This document shows, piece by piece, positions 31,907 through 40,412 of a stretch of 64,000 nucleotides of DNA. This stretch comes from Mitsuaria chitosanitabida ATCC BAA-476 = NBRC 102408 (GTDB taxonomy: Bacteria; Pseudomonadota; Gammaproteobacteria; Burkholderiales; Burkholderiaceae_C), in contig NZ_BCYP01000039.1 of the NCBI RefSeq assembly GCF_001598255.1, positions 95,325-159,324 of the forward strand. The letters are read 5' to 3'. Under the pieces are notes generated by a model that saw nothing but the letters and a program-made list of their open reading frames with translations, did no database searches and had not been told where the DNA came from. Within the stretch, counting starts at the first letter, position 1. Every line of letters starts with the position of its first letter. The translations under genes and the position numbers were made by a program.

Positions 31907-34038
31907 GGCTGGGGCCCGTCGAGTTGCCCGCGCTGGCCGTGCCGCGGCTGGGGCCCGCCGCCTTCCGGCGCCGCGCGGTCGTGCACCTGGCCTTCCTGCT
32001 GCTGGCGCTGGCGACCCTCGGCCTGGTGGCCACCGTGCTGACCGACCAGAAGCAGCGCGCCTACCAGCGCTACGCGCAGGGCTTCCGCCAGTCACTGGCC
32101 GAGATCGTCCTGCAGCTGCGGCATCCGAGCGGCCAGCTCGCGCTGCTCAATCCGACGATGACCCCGGGCGACCGCGCCGGGCAGGCGCCGGTGCTGCTGC
32201 CGTTCGCCGCCATCGACTTCGACGACCAGAACAAGGCGCAGCGCGCCGTCGAGATGGCCGGCTGCGGCCTGCGCTGGCCCGACGGGTCCAGCCTGTGCGC
32301 GGCCGTCGGCGCGAACGCCTACGCGGGTGGCTTCCTCTACCTGGTGGGCAGCCTGGACAGCGGTCCGCTGGTAGGCCGCGAGCATGGGGCGCTGGCGCTT
32401 TCCGGCGTGCACCGCATGCGGGTCACGCTGACGATGCGCGGCGAGACCCAGACCTGGATCGCGCCCTTCGAGGGCATGGCCGCGCGCGACGGCGCGCAGC
32501 GCGGCCGGCTCACCGGCTTCGTCGGCGCGGGCCCGCAGCTGCCCGGCAAGGCGCGGCCCTCGCGCGAGTTCCGCGGCTGGCTCTGGCGCGAGGGCGCCTG
32601 CGTCGAGTCGACCACCGGCCCGGCGTGCGTCCGCCACGCCTTCTACTCGGTGCGTCTGCCGGTGGAGGCCTTTCAGGAAGCGCTGTTCGAGCGCGCCCCG
32701 CCGGTCTGGCCGCCGGCCGACCTGGACCAGGCCCGCGTGCGGGTGGAGCTGCTCGGCCCCGCGCCCGAGGGCGAACCGGTGCCGGTGCTGTTCGACAGCA
32801 CCCGGCCGGGCGCGTCGCTGGCCTTGTCGCTGGATCGCATCGGCGCCGCGCTGCAGCCCGGCGAGACCCTGCGGATCGAGAAGACCGGCCCCCGTCCCCA
32901 GGTGATCGCGGAACGCCGCGGGCCGGAGCTGTCCGAGCGCGCGCTGCCCTGGCTGATCCACGTGATCCGGCGCCTGCCGGTCGTGGGCGTGGGCGCCGAT
33001 CGCGGCGACGTGGAGGTGCGCTGGCTCACCGCCTCGGACGAGGTCGCGACGCCCAACGGCCGCTACCGGCTGGAGCTGCGCGGCGACCTGCGCAGCCTGG
33101 ACCGGCAGCTCGCGCTGGAGGCCCGGCCGCTGGCGATGCTGGCCGGCGCGATGCTCGCCGCCATCGCGGCCGCCTGGCTGATGGTCGAGCTGGGCCTGAT
33201 CCGCGGCATCGCGGTGCTGACCAAGCGCGCGGCGGCGGTCTCCTACAACATGCAGGACCCGCGCGCGGACCAGCGGCTGGGCGAGCTCGAGGTCGCCGAC
33301 CTGCGCGGCGGCGACGAGCTGGGCATCCTGGCGGGCTCGCTGGCCGACGCGCTGCAGCGGGTCAAGGACGGCCTGCGCCGCGAGCAGCTGCGCGCCGAGC
33401 GCGAGCGCGAGATGTGGCACGCGGTGGGCCACGAGATCATGTCGCCGCTGCAGTCGCTGATGGTGCTGCACGGCGGCGCGGACGATCCCAGCCACCGCTA
33501 CGTGCAGCGCATGCAGCAGGCGGTGAAGGTGCTCTACGGCAGCGCGCCGCCCAGCGAGGCGCTGGCCTCGGCCGACCTGCATCCGGAGGCGCTCGACCTG
33601 GCCGCGTTCTGCCGCGAGGTCGCCGCCAACGCGCATTACGCGGGCATCGACGACGTGAGTTTCGAATCCACGCTCCCCGAGCCGCTGCTGGTGCGCGCCG
33701 AGGCCTACGCGCTGGAGGACGCCGTCACCCACGTGCTGCGCAACGCGGACCGCTACCGGCCCGCGGGAACGCCCATTGCTCTGACGCTGGAGGCCGGCGA
33801 GCCGGGCGCGGTGCTGCTGCGCATCCGCAACCAGGGGCCGACCATCGATCCCGCGATGCTGGACAGGATCTTCGAGTACGGCGTGTCGGACACCGCGCCG
33901 CAGGCGGCCGGCGAGCGCCGCGGTCAGGGTCTGTTCGTGGCCCGCAGCTACCTGGCCAAGATGGACGGCGCGATCCGGGCATTCAACCTGCCGGATGGGG
34001 TGGTGTTCGAGCTCACGCTGCGGCGCCTGCCGGCTTGA
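31903..34038 (+). CDS. Sensor histidine kinase with large periplasmic domain
   Basis: A 711-aa kinase, partner of the response regulator upstream. One membrane segment (about 28-47) and a second (about 405-427) enclose a sensor domain of about 350 residues that was not recognised. A HAMP-like linker, then the acceptor His510 in a divergent H box (GHEIMSPLQSLMVLH rather than HELRTPL), and ATPase boxes HVLRNADRYRP, IRNQGPTIDPAM and RRGQGLFVARSYL. GAGGG precedes the ATG. The neighbouring SPFH operon is a plausible target. Confidence 0.87.
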   Translation: MRLGPVELPALAVPRLGPAAFRRRAVVHLAFLLLALATLGLVATVLTDQKQRAYQRYAQGFRQSLAEIVLQLRHPSGQLALLNPTMTPGDRAGQAPVLLPFAAIDFDDQNKAQRAVEMAGCGLRWPDGSSLCAAVGANAYAGGFLYLVGSLDSGPLVGREHGALALSGVHRMRVTLTMRGETQTWIAPFEGMAARDGAQRGRLTGFVGAGPQLPGKARPSREFRGWLWREGACVESTTGPACVRHAFYSVRLPVEAFQEALFERAPPVWPPADLDQARVRVELLGPAPEGEPVPVLFDSTRPGASLALSLDRIGAALQPGETLRIEKTGPRPQVIAERRGPELSERALPWLIHVIRRLPVVGVGADRGDVEVRWLTASDEVATPNGRYRLELRGDLRSLDRQLALEARPLAMLAGAMLAAIAAAWLMVELGLIRGIAVLTKRAAAVSYNMQDPRADQRLGELEVADLRGGDELGILAGSLADALQRVKDGLRREQLRAEREREMWHAVGHEIMSPLQSLMVLHGGADDPSHRYVQRMQQAVKVLYGSAPPSEALASADLHPEALDLAAFCREVAANAHYAGIDDVSFESTLPEPLLVRAEAYALEDAVTHVLRNADRYRPAGTPIALTLEAGEPGAVLLRIRNQGPTIDPAMLDRIFEYGVSDTAPQAAGERRGQGLFVARSYLAKMDGAIRAFNLPDGVVFELTLRRLPA

Positions 34039-34139
34039 GCCATGCTGGCGGCGATCGCCGCCACGTGCCCCGCGTCGCCCCTCGGACGCCCGCCCGGACG
34101 GGTCCGGCGCGCCGCGAGGCCATTTCCAAGGAGTTCCCC

Positions 34140-34478
34140 ATGCCGATGAATCCCCATTACGCGCTGACCGAGCCCCTGCGCGACGCCGTCGACTCGCTGT
34201 CGGCGCGGTGGCCGGTGCTGGTCGAGTTCGGCGCGCCCTGGTGCCCGCATTGCATCAACGCGCAGCCGCTGCTGGAACAGGCTTTCGAGGACCGGCACGA
34301 ACAGGTGCAGCACATCAAGGTCGAGGACGGCAAGGGCCAGGCGCTGGGGCGCTCGTTCAAGGTCAAGCTGTGGCCGACGCTGATTTTCCTGCGCGACGGC
34401 GCGGAAGTGGCGCGGCTGGTCAGGCCCACGAACGCCGAGGACATCCGGACCGCGCTGCGACGCGTGGACGGGGATTGA
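34140..34478 (+). CDS. Thioredoxin-family protein
   Basis: A 112-aa cytoplasmic thioredoxin-fold protein with the redox motif WCPHC (Cys35 and Cys38) and the cis-Pro in KLWPTLIFL. The CPHC dipeptide differs from the CGPC of classical thioredoxin and resembles DsbA-type centres, so its redox potential may be less reducing. AAGGAG lies upstream of ATG 34140. It is followed closely by an esterase gene. Confidence 0.9.
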   Translation: MPMNPHYALTEPLRDAVDSLSARWPVLVEFGAPWCPHCINAQPLLEQAFEDRHEQVQHIKVEDGKGQALGRSFKVKLWPTLIFLRDGAEVARLVRPTNAEDIRTALRRVDGD

Positions 34479-34494
34479 TCGACAATCCCGCCCC

Positions 34495-35193
34495 ATGATT
34501 CAAGCCCACGTGCTGCTGCCCAAGGACGGGCAGCCCGACCTGCTCTTCGTGCTGCTGCACGGCGCCGGCGCCGACGGCCTGCAGATGCGGCCGCTGGCCG
34601 AGGCGCTGCATCGGCAGTACCCGCGCGCGGCGCTGGTGCTGCCGGACGCGCCGGACGCCTTCGATGCGATCCCTGGGGGCGGCGCGGGCTTCCAGTGGTA
34701 CTCGGAGCAGGGCGACGACGCCGCGCGCGCGGCCGGACTGACGCAAGCGCTGCCGGCGGTCGTCGAGCTGATCCGCTACTGGGCCGAGCGGCTGGAGCTG
34801 TCGTGGGAACGCGTCGCGCTGGGCGGGTTCTCGCAGGGCGCGATCCTGGCGCTGGAGGCGCTGCAGCAGGAGGAGCAGCTCGCGGGCCGGGTGCTGGCCT
34901 TCGGTGGCGCCTACGCCTACTGGCCGCAGCACGCGCCCAAGGACGTGAGCATCCATCTGTTGCATGGGAAGAACGACGAGGAACTGCCCTACGTGCCGCT
35001 GCTCAACGCGGCGCGCGAGCTGATGGGGCTGGGCGCGGACATCACCGCGGACGTGATGCCCGACATCGGGCATGAACTGCATCCGGCGCTCATCGAGCGC
35101 GCGATGGAGCAGCTGCGGACGTTCATTCCCGCCAGGCTGTGGCGCGAGGCGGTGGTCGCCGCCGCCGAGCAGGAAAAGGCCCCCAAGCACTGA
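34495..35193 (+). CDS. Carboxylesterase/phospholipase-like alpha/beta hydrolase (YpfH-like)
   Basis: Serine esterase of 232 aa. The nucleophile is in LGGFSQGAILALEA, the oxyanion strand in LFVLLHGAGADGLQM, the acid residue in LLHGKNDEELPY and the His in DIGHELHP, which is the order in the YpfH/acyl-protein-thioesterase branch. No signal peptide. It starts 16 bp after the thioredoxin gene and probably shares its transcript, ending at a hairpin. Confidence 0.86.
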   Translation: MIQAHVLLPKDGQPDLLFVLLHGAGADGLQMRPLAEALHRQYPRAALVLPDAPDAFDAIPGGGAGFQWYSEQGDDAARAAGLTQALPAVVELIRYWAERLELSWERVALGGFSQGAILALEALQQEEQLAGRVLAFGGAYAYWPQHAPKDVSIHLLHGKNDEELPYVPLLNAARELMGLGADITADVMPDIGHELHPALIERAMEQLRTFIPARLWREAVVAAAEQEKAPKH

Positions 35194-35199
35194 GAGTGT

Positions 35200-35218
35200 G
35201 AGCGCCCGATGGGCGCTC
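35200..35218 (+). terminator. Hairpin after the esterase gene
   Basis: GAGCGCCC, loop GAT, GGGCGCTC, then AGTTTC. A compact stem just after the stop with a short T-run, followed by the dispersed repeat. Confidence 0.6.
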
Positions 35219-35230
35219 AGTTTCACGCGG

Positions 35231-35272
35231 CTCCCTCTCCCGCTTGCGGGAGAGGGTGGGGGTGAGGGTCTT
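35231..35272. repeat. Dispersed 42-bp hairpin repeat, copy 2 (inverted)
   Basis: Reverse-oriented copy of the element at 17389-17430, differing at one position, again between convergent genes (esterase and M14 carboxypeptidase). Confidence 0.75.
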
Positions 35273-35279
35273 AGGGCTG

Positions 35280-37007
35280 TCAGTCCAACGTCACTTCCGT
35301 CCGAACGGTGCCCGCCCGATCCGCCCAAGCGACGAGGCTCAGCCGCGTCCCCTGCGGCGCGCGCACCACCCACTCCCCATACGCCCGATCCCCGGTGATG
35401 TCCCGCTCCGGCAGGAACGCCAGCTGCGTCTGCTTCGGCGCATGTCCCTCGAGCTGAGGCCCTTCCATCCGCGGCTTCCCGCTGATCAGCCCCACCTCCG
35501 GATCCACCGGCAGGAAGATCTCGAACATCACCCCGCGGACCTGATCCCGCGCCAGCGCCTGCTTGGTCACGTAGGCCGGCAGCCAGCCGCTGTTGCCCAC
35601 CGCCATCCGCACCCGCCACGTGTCCGGCCCCAGCGCCCGCACCTCCGTGCGCAGCAGCTCCAGCTTGGGCAGGCTCAGCGCGATCTGGTTCATCCACGCC
35701 GGGAAGCGCGCGGCCTCGCGCTCGCGCAGATGCGGTGGCGGATTGCGCCAGTAGTTCATCTTGTCCCAGCCGCCGATCTCCACCTCGCCCAGCTGCGGAT
35801 GCTTGAACGCCGTCCACTCGACGTGCGCGTTGCCGCCGCAGTGCTCGTCGCTCCACTTGAGCAGCTTCAGGTCGTCCTCGACGGGATGGTCGCGGAACCA
35901 GTCGATCCACTTGTAGCCCTCGATGCCCGCCTCCTTGTTGGGCGACCACAGCTCCACCACCCAGAACAGCGCCCCCAGGTGCTCGTAGACCCAGTCCTGC
36001 GTGCCGGTGATGACTTCCTTGGGGTGGTACTTGAACTCGTGCCAGATGCTCACCGACGGGTAGCCGGTGTGCTGCTCGCCGAGCTTGGAGAAGCGCTTGA
36101 AGGTCCACAGGTCCTCGGGCGCCATGTCGTCGTCGCCGCGCGTGCCGCAGGGGCGCAGGATCACGCCGCTGTGGGTGTGGAAGCTGATCGCCGCGCCGAT
36201 GTTGGGATGGCCGACCATGAAGTCCACCATCGCCCGCACCTCGGGCTCGCTGGTGGGATAGGGGCCGGCGCCGACCTGCTCGAACTCCTGCCGCCAGCCG
36301 GCCGGGAAGTTGCGGTTCAGGTCCAGGCCCTCGCTGTCCTTGTTGACCTTCACGGTCAGGCCGTCGTGGTTGATGACCAGGCCCTCGGGCATCAGCCGGT
36401 AGTACTCGCCGCCGAATTCGCCGGGCTCGCGCGGCACCATCAGCCGCGGATCGCCGGCGTGCTTCTTGTAGCCGCCATGCGGGTCGGGAATACGCATCGT
36501 CAGGATGCGGCCGTCGCCGTCGATGTCCTCGACGCTCAGGCCCTCCACCGGCTCCTCGTCGAAGGGATAGGGCCGCGTCGACGAGCGGATGTGGCGCGGC
36601 CGGTCCGCCAACGCGAGCTCGGCGCCGTCGGGATTCAGGCGCGGGACCAGGTAGACGGTGCGCGTGTCCAGCAGCTGCGTGACCTGCGGGTCCGTGCCGT
36701 ACTTGCTGACCAGCTCGTGCAGGTAGTACAGCGCGGTGGTGCAGGCGGTGAGCTCGGCGGCGTGGATGTTGCCGTCGACCCAGAAGGCGGGCTTGTCGAC
36801 GTCCGCGCCGGTGGCGGTGTTGGTCAGGATGGCGACCCAGATCTCGCGGCCCTCGAAGCTCTGGCCGATGGAGCGCACCGACACCAGGTTGGGGCAGGCC
36901 TCCGCGTAACCGAAGAGCAGTTGCGTCAGGGCCTCGTAGCGGGGGAACTCGTCGAAGCGCGGACGGGGCAGCGCCGGGGTGGGCGCGGCGGGCGGGAGAG
37001 CGGTCAT
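35280..37007 (-). CDS. M14-family zinc carboxypeptidase
   Basis: Metallo-carboxypeptidase of 575 aa. The first zinc site is DGNIHAAELTACT (His-x-x-Glu), Arg/Asn of the substrate pocket appear as LDLNRNFPAGW, and the second zinc His is in ISFHTHSGVILRPCG. A C-terminal beta-rich extension of about 200 residues follows the catalytic domain. There is no clear signal peptide (the N terminus is MTALPPAAPTPALPRP), so a cytoplasmic location is likely. Peptide substrate unknown. Confidence 0.87.
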   Translation of the reverse strand: MTALPPAAPTPALPRPRFDEFPRYEALTQLLFGYAEACPNLVSVRSIGQSFEGREIWVAILTNTATGADVDKPAFWVDGNIHAAELTACTTALYYLHELVSKYGTDPQVTQLLDTRTVYLVPRLNPDGAELALADRPRHIRSSTRPYPFDEEPVEGLSVEDIDGDGRILTMRIPDPHGGYKKHAGDPRLMVPREPGEFGGEYYRLMPEGLVINHDGLTVKVNKDSEGLDLNRNFPAGWRQEFEQVGAGPYPTSEPEVRAMVDFMVGHPNIGAAISFHTHSGVILRPCGTRGDDDMAPEDLWTFKRFSKLGEQHTGYPSVSIWHEFKYHPKEVITGTQDWVYEHLGALFWVVELWSPNKEAGIEGYKWIDWFRDHPVEDDLKLLKWSDEHCGGNAHVEWTAFKHPQLGEVEIGGWDKMNYWRNPPPHLREREAARFPAWMNQIALSLPKLELLRTEVRALGPDTWRVRMAVGNSGWLPAYVTKQALARDQVRGVMFEIFLPVDPEVGLISGKPRMEGPQLEGHAPKQTQLAFLPERDITGDRAYGEWVVRAPQGTRLSLVAWADRAGTVRTEVTLD

Positions 37008-37225
37008 GGGCGTCCCTGCGGGCGGTTGGGTGCGGCCGATTGTGCATGCGCCATCCCCTGCGACCGAGAGGCCTCTCCACAGGGTGACAGCGCGTTTACC
37101 CTGAGACCGGTTAAATTGGCGCCCTTGCGGCGCGCGCCTCGTCGGATCGAGGGCGCGGATCGCACGGTTTGACGACTTGTCGGGCGGCCCGCAGCGGGCG
37201 GTCGCGATGCACTCTGGAGATGGCT

Positions 37226-37843
37226 GTGAATCACTGCGAGAAGATCCCGCTAGGGACGCAAGGGGCGACCGACTGGGAAGTGGTGCATCTGCCGTCGACG
37301 CTGGGCGATTTCCAGGCCCGCGCCTTCCGCAGCCCGGTGACGGGCTCCGAGCACATGGTGCTGTCGGTCGGCCCGCTGAAGGAGCGCGGCGGACTGCTGC
37401 GCATCCACAGCGAGTGCCTGACCGGCGACGTGTTCCAGTCGCTGCGCTGCGACTGCGGCCCGCAGCTGCAGGAGGCGCTGGCGCTGCTCAAGGACGAGGG
37501 CGGCATCGTCATCTACATGCGCGGACACGAGGGTCGCGGCATCGGCCTGGTGGAGAAGCTGCGCGCCTACGCGCTGCAGGAAGCCGGCGTCGACACGATC
37601 GACGCCAACCTGCAGCTGGGTCATGGCGAGGACGAGCGGGACTACGCGGACGCGATCGACATCCTGTGCCTGCTGGGCGTGAAGAGCGTCCGGCTCATCA
37701 CGAACAACCCGCAGAAGCGGGACGCGCTGGTGCAGGGCGGGGTCGAGGTCGAGGCGCTGGTGCCGCTGCTGATCCCGTCGAACCCGCACAACGAGCGCTA
37801 CCTCGAGACCAAGCGCAAGCGCATGGGGCACTACCTGGGCTGA
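37226..37843 (+). CDS. ribA: GTP cyclohydrolase II
   Basis: First committed enzyme of riboflavin synthesis, converting GTP to the diaminopyrimidine phosphate. The 205-aa protein shows the zinc cysteines in ECLTGDVFQSLRCDCGPQL, the MRGHEGRGIGLVEKL loop with catalytic Tyr/Arg region and the C-terminal NPHNERYLETKRKRMGH. GTG 37226 is chosen because GGAG ends 6 bases upstream; in-frame ATG 37220 has no room for a ribosome site. It is a stand-alone RibA with no RibB domain. Confidence 0.94.
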   Translation: MNHCEKIPLGTQGATDWEVVHLPSTLGDFQARAFRSPVTGSEHMVLSVGPLKERGGLLRIHSECLTGDVFQSLRCDCGPQLQEALALLKDEGGIVIYMRGHEGRGIGLVEKLRAYALQEAGVDTIDANLQLGHGEDERDYADAIDILCLLGVKSVRLITNNPQKRDALVQGGVEVEALVPLLIPSNPHNERYLETKRKRMGHYLG

Positions 37844-37894
37844 GGCCCGGGCCGGTCGTCCTCGAACGCACGACGGAACGCGGGAGCGGACATC

Positions 37895-38428
37895 GTGTCG
37901 TCGTCCATCTTCACGCTGCACGCCGGCCCCGCGGCCGGCTTCGACGCGCCCTTCGAGCTGATGGCCGCCTGCCACGAACGGATGGCGCGGACGCTGGCGC
38001 TGCTGCTGCGCCTGGGCGAGCATCTCGCGACGCACGGTGGCGACGATCAGGCCCGCGACGCGGCGAGGGACGTGCTGCGCTACTTCCGCGTCGCCGCGCC
38101 CCTGCATCACCAGGACGAGGAGCTGCACGTCGTGCCCCGCCTGCGGCTGCAGGGACGGGAGGCGCTCGCGGATCGCCTGCTGGTCGAGCATCGGGACCTG
38201 GCGCGCGCCTGGGCCACGATCGAGTCGGATCTGGAGGCGGTGCTCGACGACGCGCTGGGCGGCATCGCCTTGACCGCCGCACGCGAGCGCTGGGCGGCCT
38301 TCTCGGCGATGTACCGGCAGCACATCGAGGTCGAGGATGGCGAGGCCTATCCGGCCGCGAGCGACTCGTTGGCCGAGCCGGCGCTGCGGTCGATGGGCGA
38401 GGAGATGGCCGCCCGCCGTCGCGTCTAG
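37895..38428 (+). CDS. Hemerythrin-like domain protein
   Basis: A 177-aa four-helix protein with the His/Glu pattern of hemerythrin-like HHE domains: FELMAACHERM, RVAAPLHHQDEELHVVPRL, LLVEHRDLARAW and YRQHIEVEDGEAYPA. These residues could bind a di-iron centre. GTG 37895 has GGGAG upstream. Likely roles are oxygen, iron or nitrosative sensing or storage, which sequence alone does not separate. It lies 51 bp after ribA. Confidence 0.85.
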   Translation: MSSSIFTLHAGPAAGFDAPFELMAACHERMARTLALLLRLGEHLATHGGDDQARDAARDVLRYFRVAAPLHHQDEELHVVPRLRLQGREALADRLLVEHRDLARAWATIESDLEAVLDDALGGIALTAARERWAAFSAMYRQHIEVEDGEAYPAASDSLAEPALRSMGEEMAARRRV

Positions 38429-38598
38429 CGGCACCGGCCGCGTCGTCCCCGAGGCCGACACCGAGGTCGGCTTCGCCTGCGGCGGCGGCCCGACGCGTGC
38501 GCGACGCCCGGGCATCCCGCTTGCCGGGCTGGGTCGTGCGCCGCGTCACCGTCCTGCGATGACGCGGTTTTCCCCTGCCCCCACGCCCGCATGCCGCC

Positions 38599-38970
38599 AT
38601 GTCCCCCGACCGTCTTCAGGCACTTCTTGTCGAAGATCACGCCGACTCGCTGGAGTTCCTGACCGCTCTGCTGGATGCCTGGGGCTGCGAGGTGCGCGGC
38701 TGCAGCAGCGCGCAGGACGCGCTCGACCTGCTGGACACCTGGGCGCCGCAGGTGCTGATCACCGACATCAACATGCCGGGCATGGACGGGCGCGAGCTCG
38801 CCCGGCGGGTGCGGAGCGCCCACGGCCAGCAGGTGGTGATCGTCGCGGTCAGCGGCGAGGGCTTCAACCGCGGTCCGCAGCGGGACGACGACGAGTTCTT
38901 CGACCATTACTTCGCCAAGCCCATCGATCTGGACGGGCTCGGGAAGCTGCTGGGCGTGGACACGCGGTGA
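38599..38970 (+). CDS. Stand-alone response-regulator receiver
   Basis: A 123-aa protein that is only a receiver domain, with acidic residues LLVEDHADS, phospho-acceptor Asp56 in LITDINMPGMDG and conserved Lys in FAKPIDLDG. It has no output domain, so it would work as a phospho-relay intermediate or a protein-binding switch. No kinase is adjacent; hybrid kinases occur elsewhere in this window. Confidence 0.9.
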   Translation: MSPDRLQALLVEDHADSLEFLTALLDAWGCEVRGCSSAQDALDLLDTWAPQVLITDINMPGMDGRELARRVRSAHGQQVVIVAVSGEGFNRGPQRDDDEFFDHYFAKPIDLDGLGKLLGVDTR

Positions 38971-39064
38971 CGGCGCGGCCCGCCCGCCCTACCGATTGAG
39001 GATGTCCCGCGATCGCGGTCGCCCGTAGGCTGCCGGCTCCATCGACGCCCACCGGGAGCGCCTC

Positions 39065-39478
39065 ATGACCACGATGCCGCCGTACCTCGACCCGACGAAG
39101 GTCTTCAGCTGGATGCAGTCCTTCGCGCCGCAGTCGCTGTACCAGCCGATCCTGCCGACCTACAACGTCACCAACATCAATTCGAGCGCGCCACAGACCG
39201 AGGCGCGCATCGTGACGCAGCACAGCTATGGCCGCCAGATCGGCCGGCTGTCCGACGCGGTGCACGCGCTGATCGCGGCCCAGTACCCCAAGGGCGCCCC
39301 GGCCGGACCGCTCCGCCGCTTCGAGGAGCTGTGGCGCGAGATCGAGGCCCTCAAGGTCGAGGACGCCGCGTCGCGGCTGGAGCGCGTCGCGCAGGACCTG
39401 AAGACGCTCAAGCAGACCGACGGCCCGAAGTACCTCGAGGCGAAACGGGCGATCGAGGAGGCGTTGAAGGGGGTTTGA
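39065..39478 (+). CDS. Hypothetical protein
   Basis: A 137-aa protein with no recognised domain. The N-terminal 60 residues are Pro/Asn/Thr-rich (LDPTKVFSWMQSFAPQSLYQ, TYNVTNINSSAPQTE), the rest is helical and charged (residues about 65-135, RFEELWREIEALKVEDAASR). There is no signal peptide. The frame, codon use and closeness to neighbours support a real gene, but no function is proposed. Confidence 0.65.
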   Translation: MTTMPPYLDPTKVFSWMQSFAPQSLYQPILPTYNVTNINSSAPQTEARIVTQHSYGRQIGRLSDAVHALIAAQYPKGAPAGPLRRFEELWREIEALKVEDAASRLERVAQDLKTLKQTDGPKYLEAKRAIEEALKGV

Positions 39479-39502
39479 GGGTCCGAGCGACGCTGGACGG
39501 GA

Positions 39503-40339
39503 TCAGCCCCAGGTCTCCCGCAGCAGATCGCGGAACAGCGCCGACAGCATCGGCTCCACTTCCGGGCGCTCCGCCCGCGCCGGCTGCAATTCCTCGAGAC
39601 GGACCAGCTCGCGCTCGATGAAGCGCTGGATGGGCTCGACCTGGGGCGACAGCCCGAGCTCCGGCGTCCGACGCTTGAGTTCGAGCAAGTCGTGGATGGC
39701 CGCGAGCAGACCGGGCTCGCCGTCGACGGTGTGGAGCAGCCGCTGGAACTCGATCGGCGCAGGTTGCTGCTCGCGCTCCAGCCAGCGGACCGACAGGAGC
39801 GGGCGCAGGACATAGAAGTACTTCTTCAGAGGGACCCGCTCCGCCTGCAGATAGCCGCGGAAGTTGGTCTTCGCCATGCTCCGGTAGTGATGGACGCCCC
39901 GCTCGATCGAGTAGACCTGTGGCAGCAGCTCCCGCACGCGGTCATGGAATCGGCCTTGGGTCGCATACACGATGGGGGATTGGATCCACTCGACGAAGCC
40001 CGGATTCGATGAGCGGAAGAGTCTCAGCGCCTTGCGCAGGTCCCAGCCATTGATGTCCATCTCGTCGACGATCGGGTACTCGATGACGTCGCGCTGCTCT
40101 TCCAGGCCGACCGACAGATACCAGTCGGGCCGATTCACATAGATGAAGCGCGCATCGAAATCGCTGTTGGGAGAGGCGAATCCCCACGCGCGGCTGCCCG
40201 ACTCGACGGCGAGTAGAACCCGGACGTCGTGCTCCGCTTGAGCGGCCTGCAGGCGCGATTGGATTTCCCGGTGGGCGTCGGGAGGAATCGGGCCAGGCTT
40301 GGTGTCGCGATCTGAAGTCATCTGAATCGTTTCAGGCAT
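39503..40339 (-). CDS. RlaP-type predicted nucleotidyltransferase
   Basis: A 278-aa protein with the DNA polymerase beta-type nucleotidyltransferase motif: SGSRAWGF followed by SDFDARFIY (G-S then D-x-D). The long C-terminal part matches the YcgL/RlaP family, proposed by others to modify RNA ends. Both acidic residues are present. Start at 40339 is uncertain because no ribosome site is clear; ATG 40321 is an alternative. It is divergent from a HipA-like kinase with a 73-bp gap. Confidence 0.8.
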   Translation of the reverse strand: MPETIQMTSDRDTKPGPIPPDAHREIQSRLQAAQAEHDVRVLLAVESGSRAWGFASPNSDFDARFIYVNRPDWYLSVGLEEQRDVIEYPIVDEMDINGWDLRKALRLFRSSNPGFVEWIQSPIVYATQGRFHDRVRELLPQVYSIERGVHHYRSMAKTNFRGYLQAERVPLKKYFYVLRPLLSVRWLEREQQPAPIEFQRLLHTVDGEPGLLAAIHDLLELKRRTPELGLSPQVEPIQRFIERELVRLEELQPARAERPEVEPMLSALFRDLLRETWG

Positions 40340-40412
40340 CGTTGCGTCGTCAAAATGGGTTGGCTGAGATCTGCCAGAGAAGGCGGCGGCATGGCGTCCC
40401 CAGAATCGTTCC

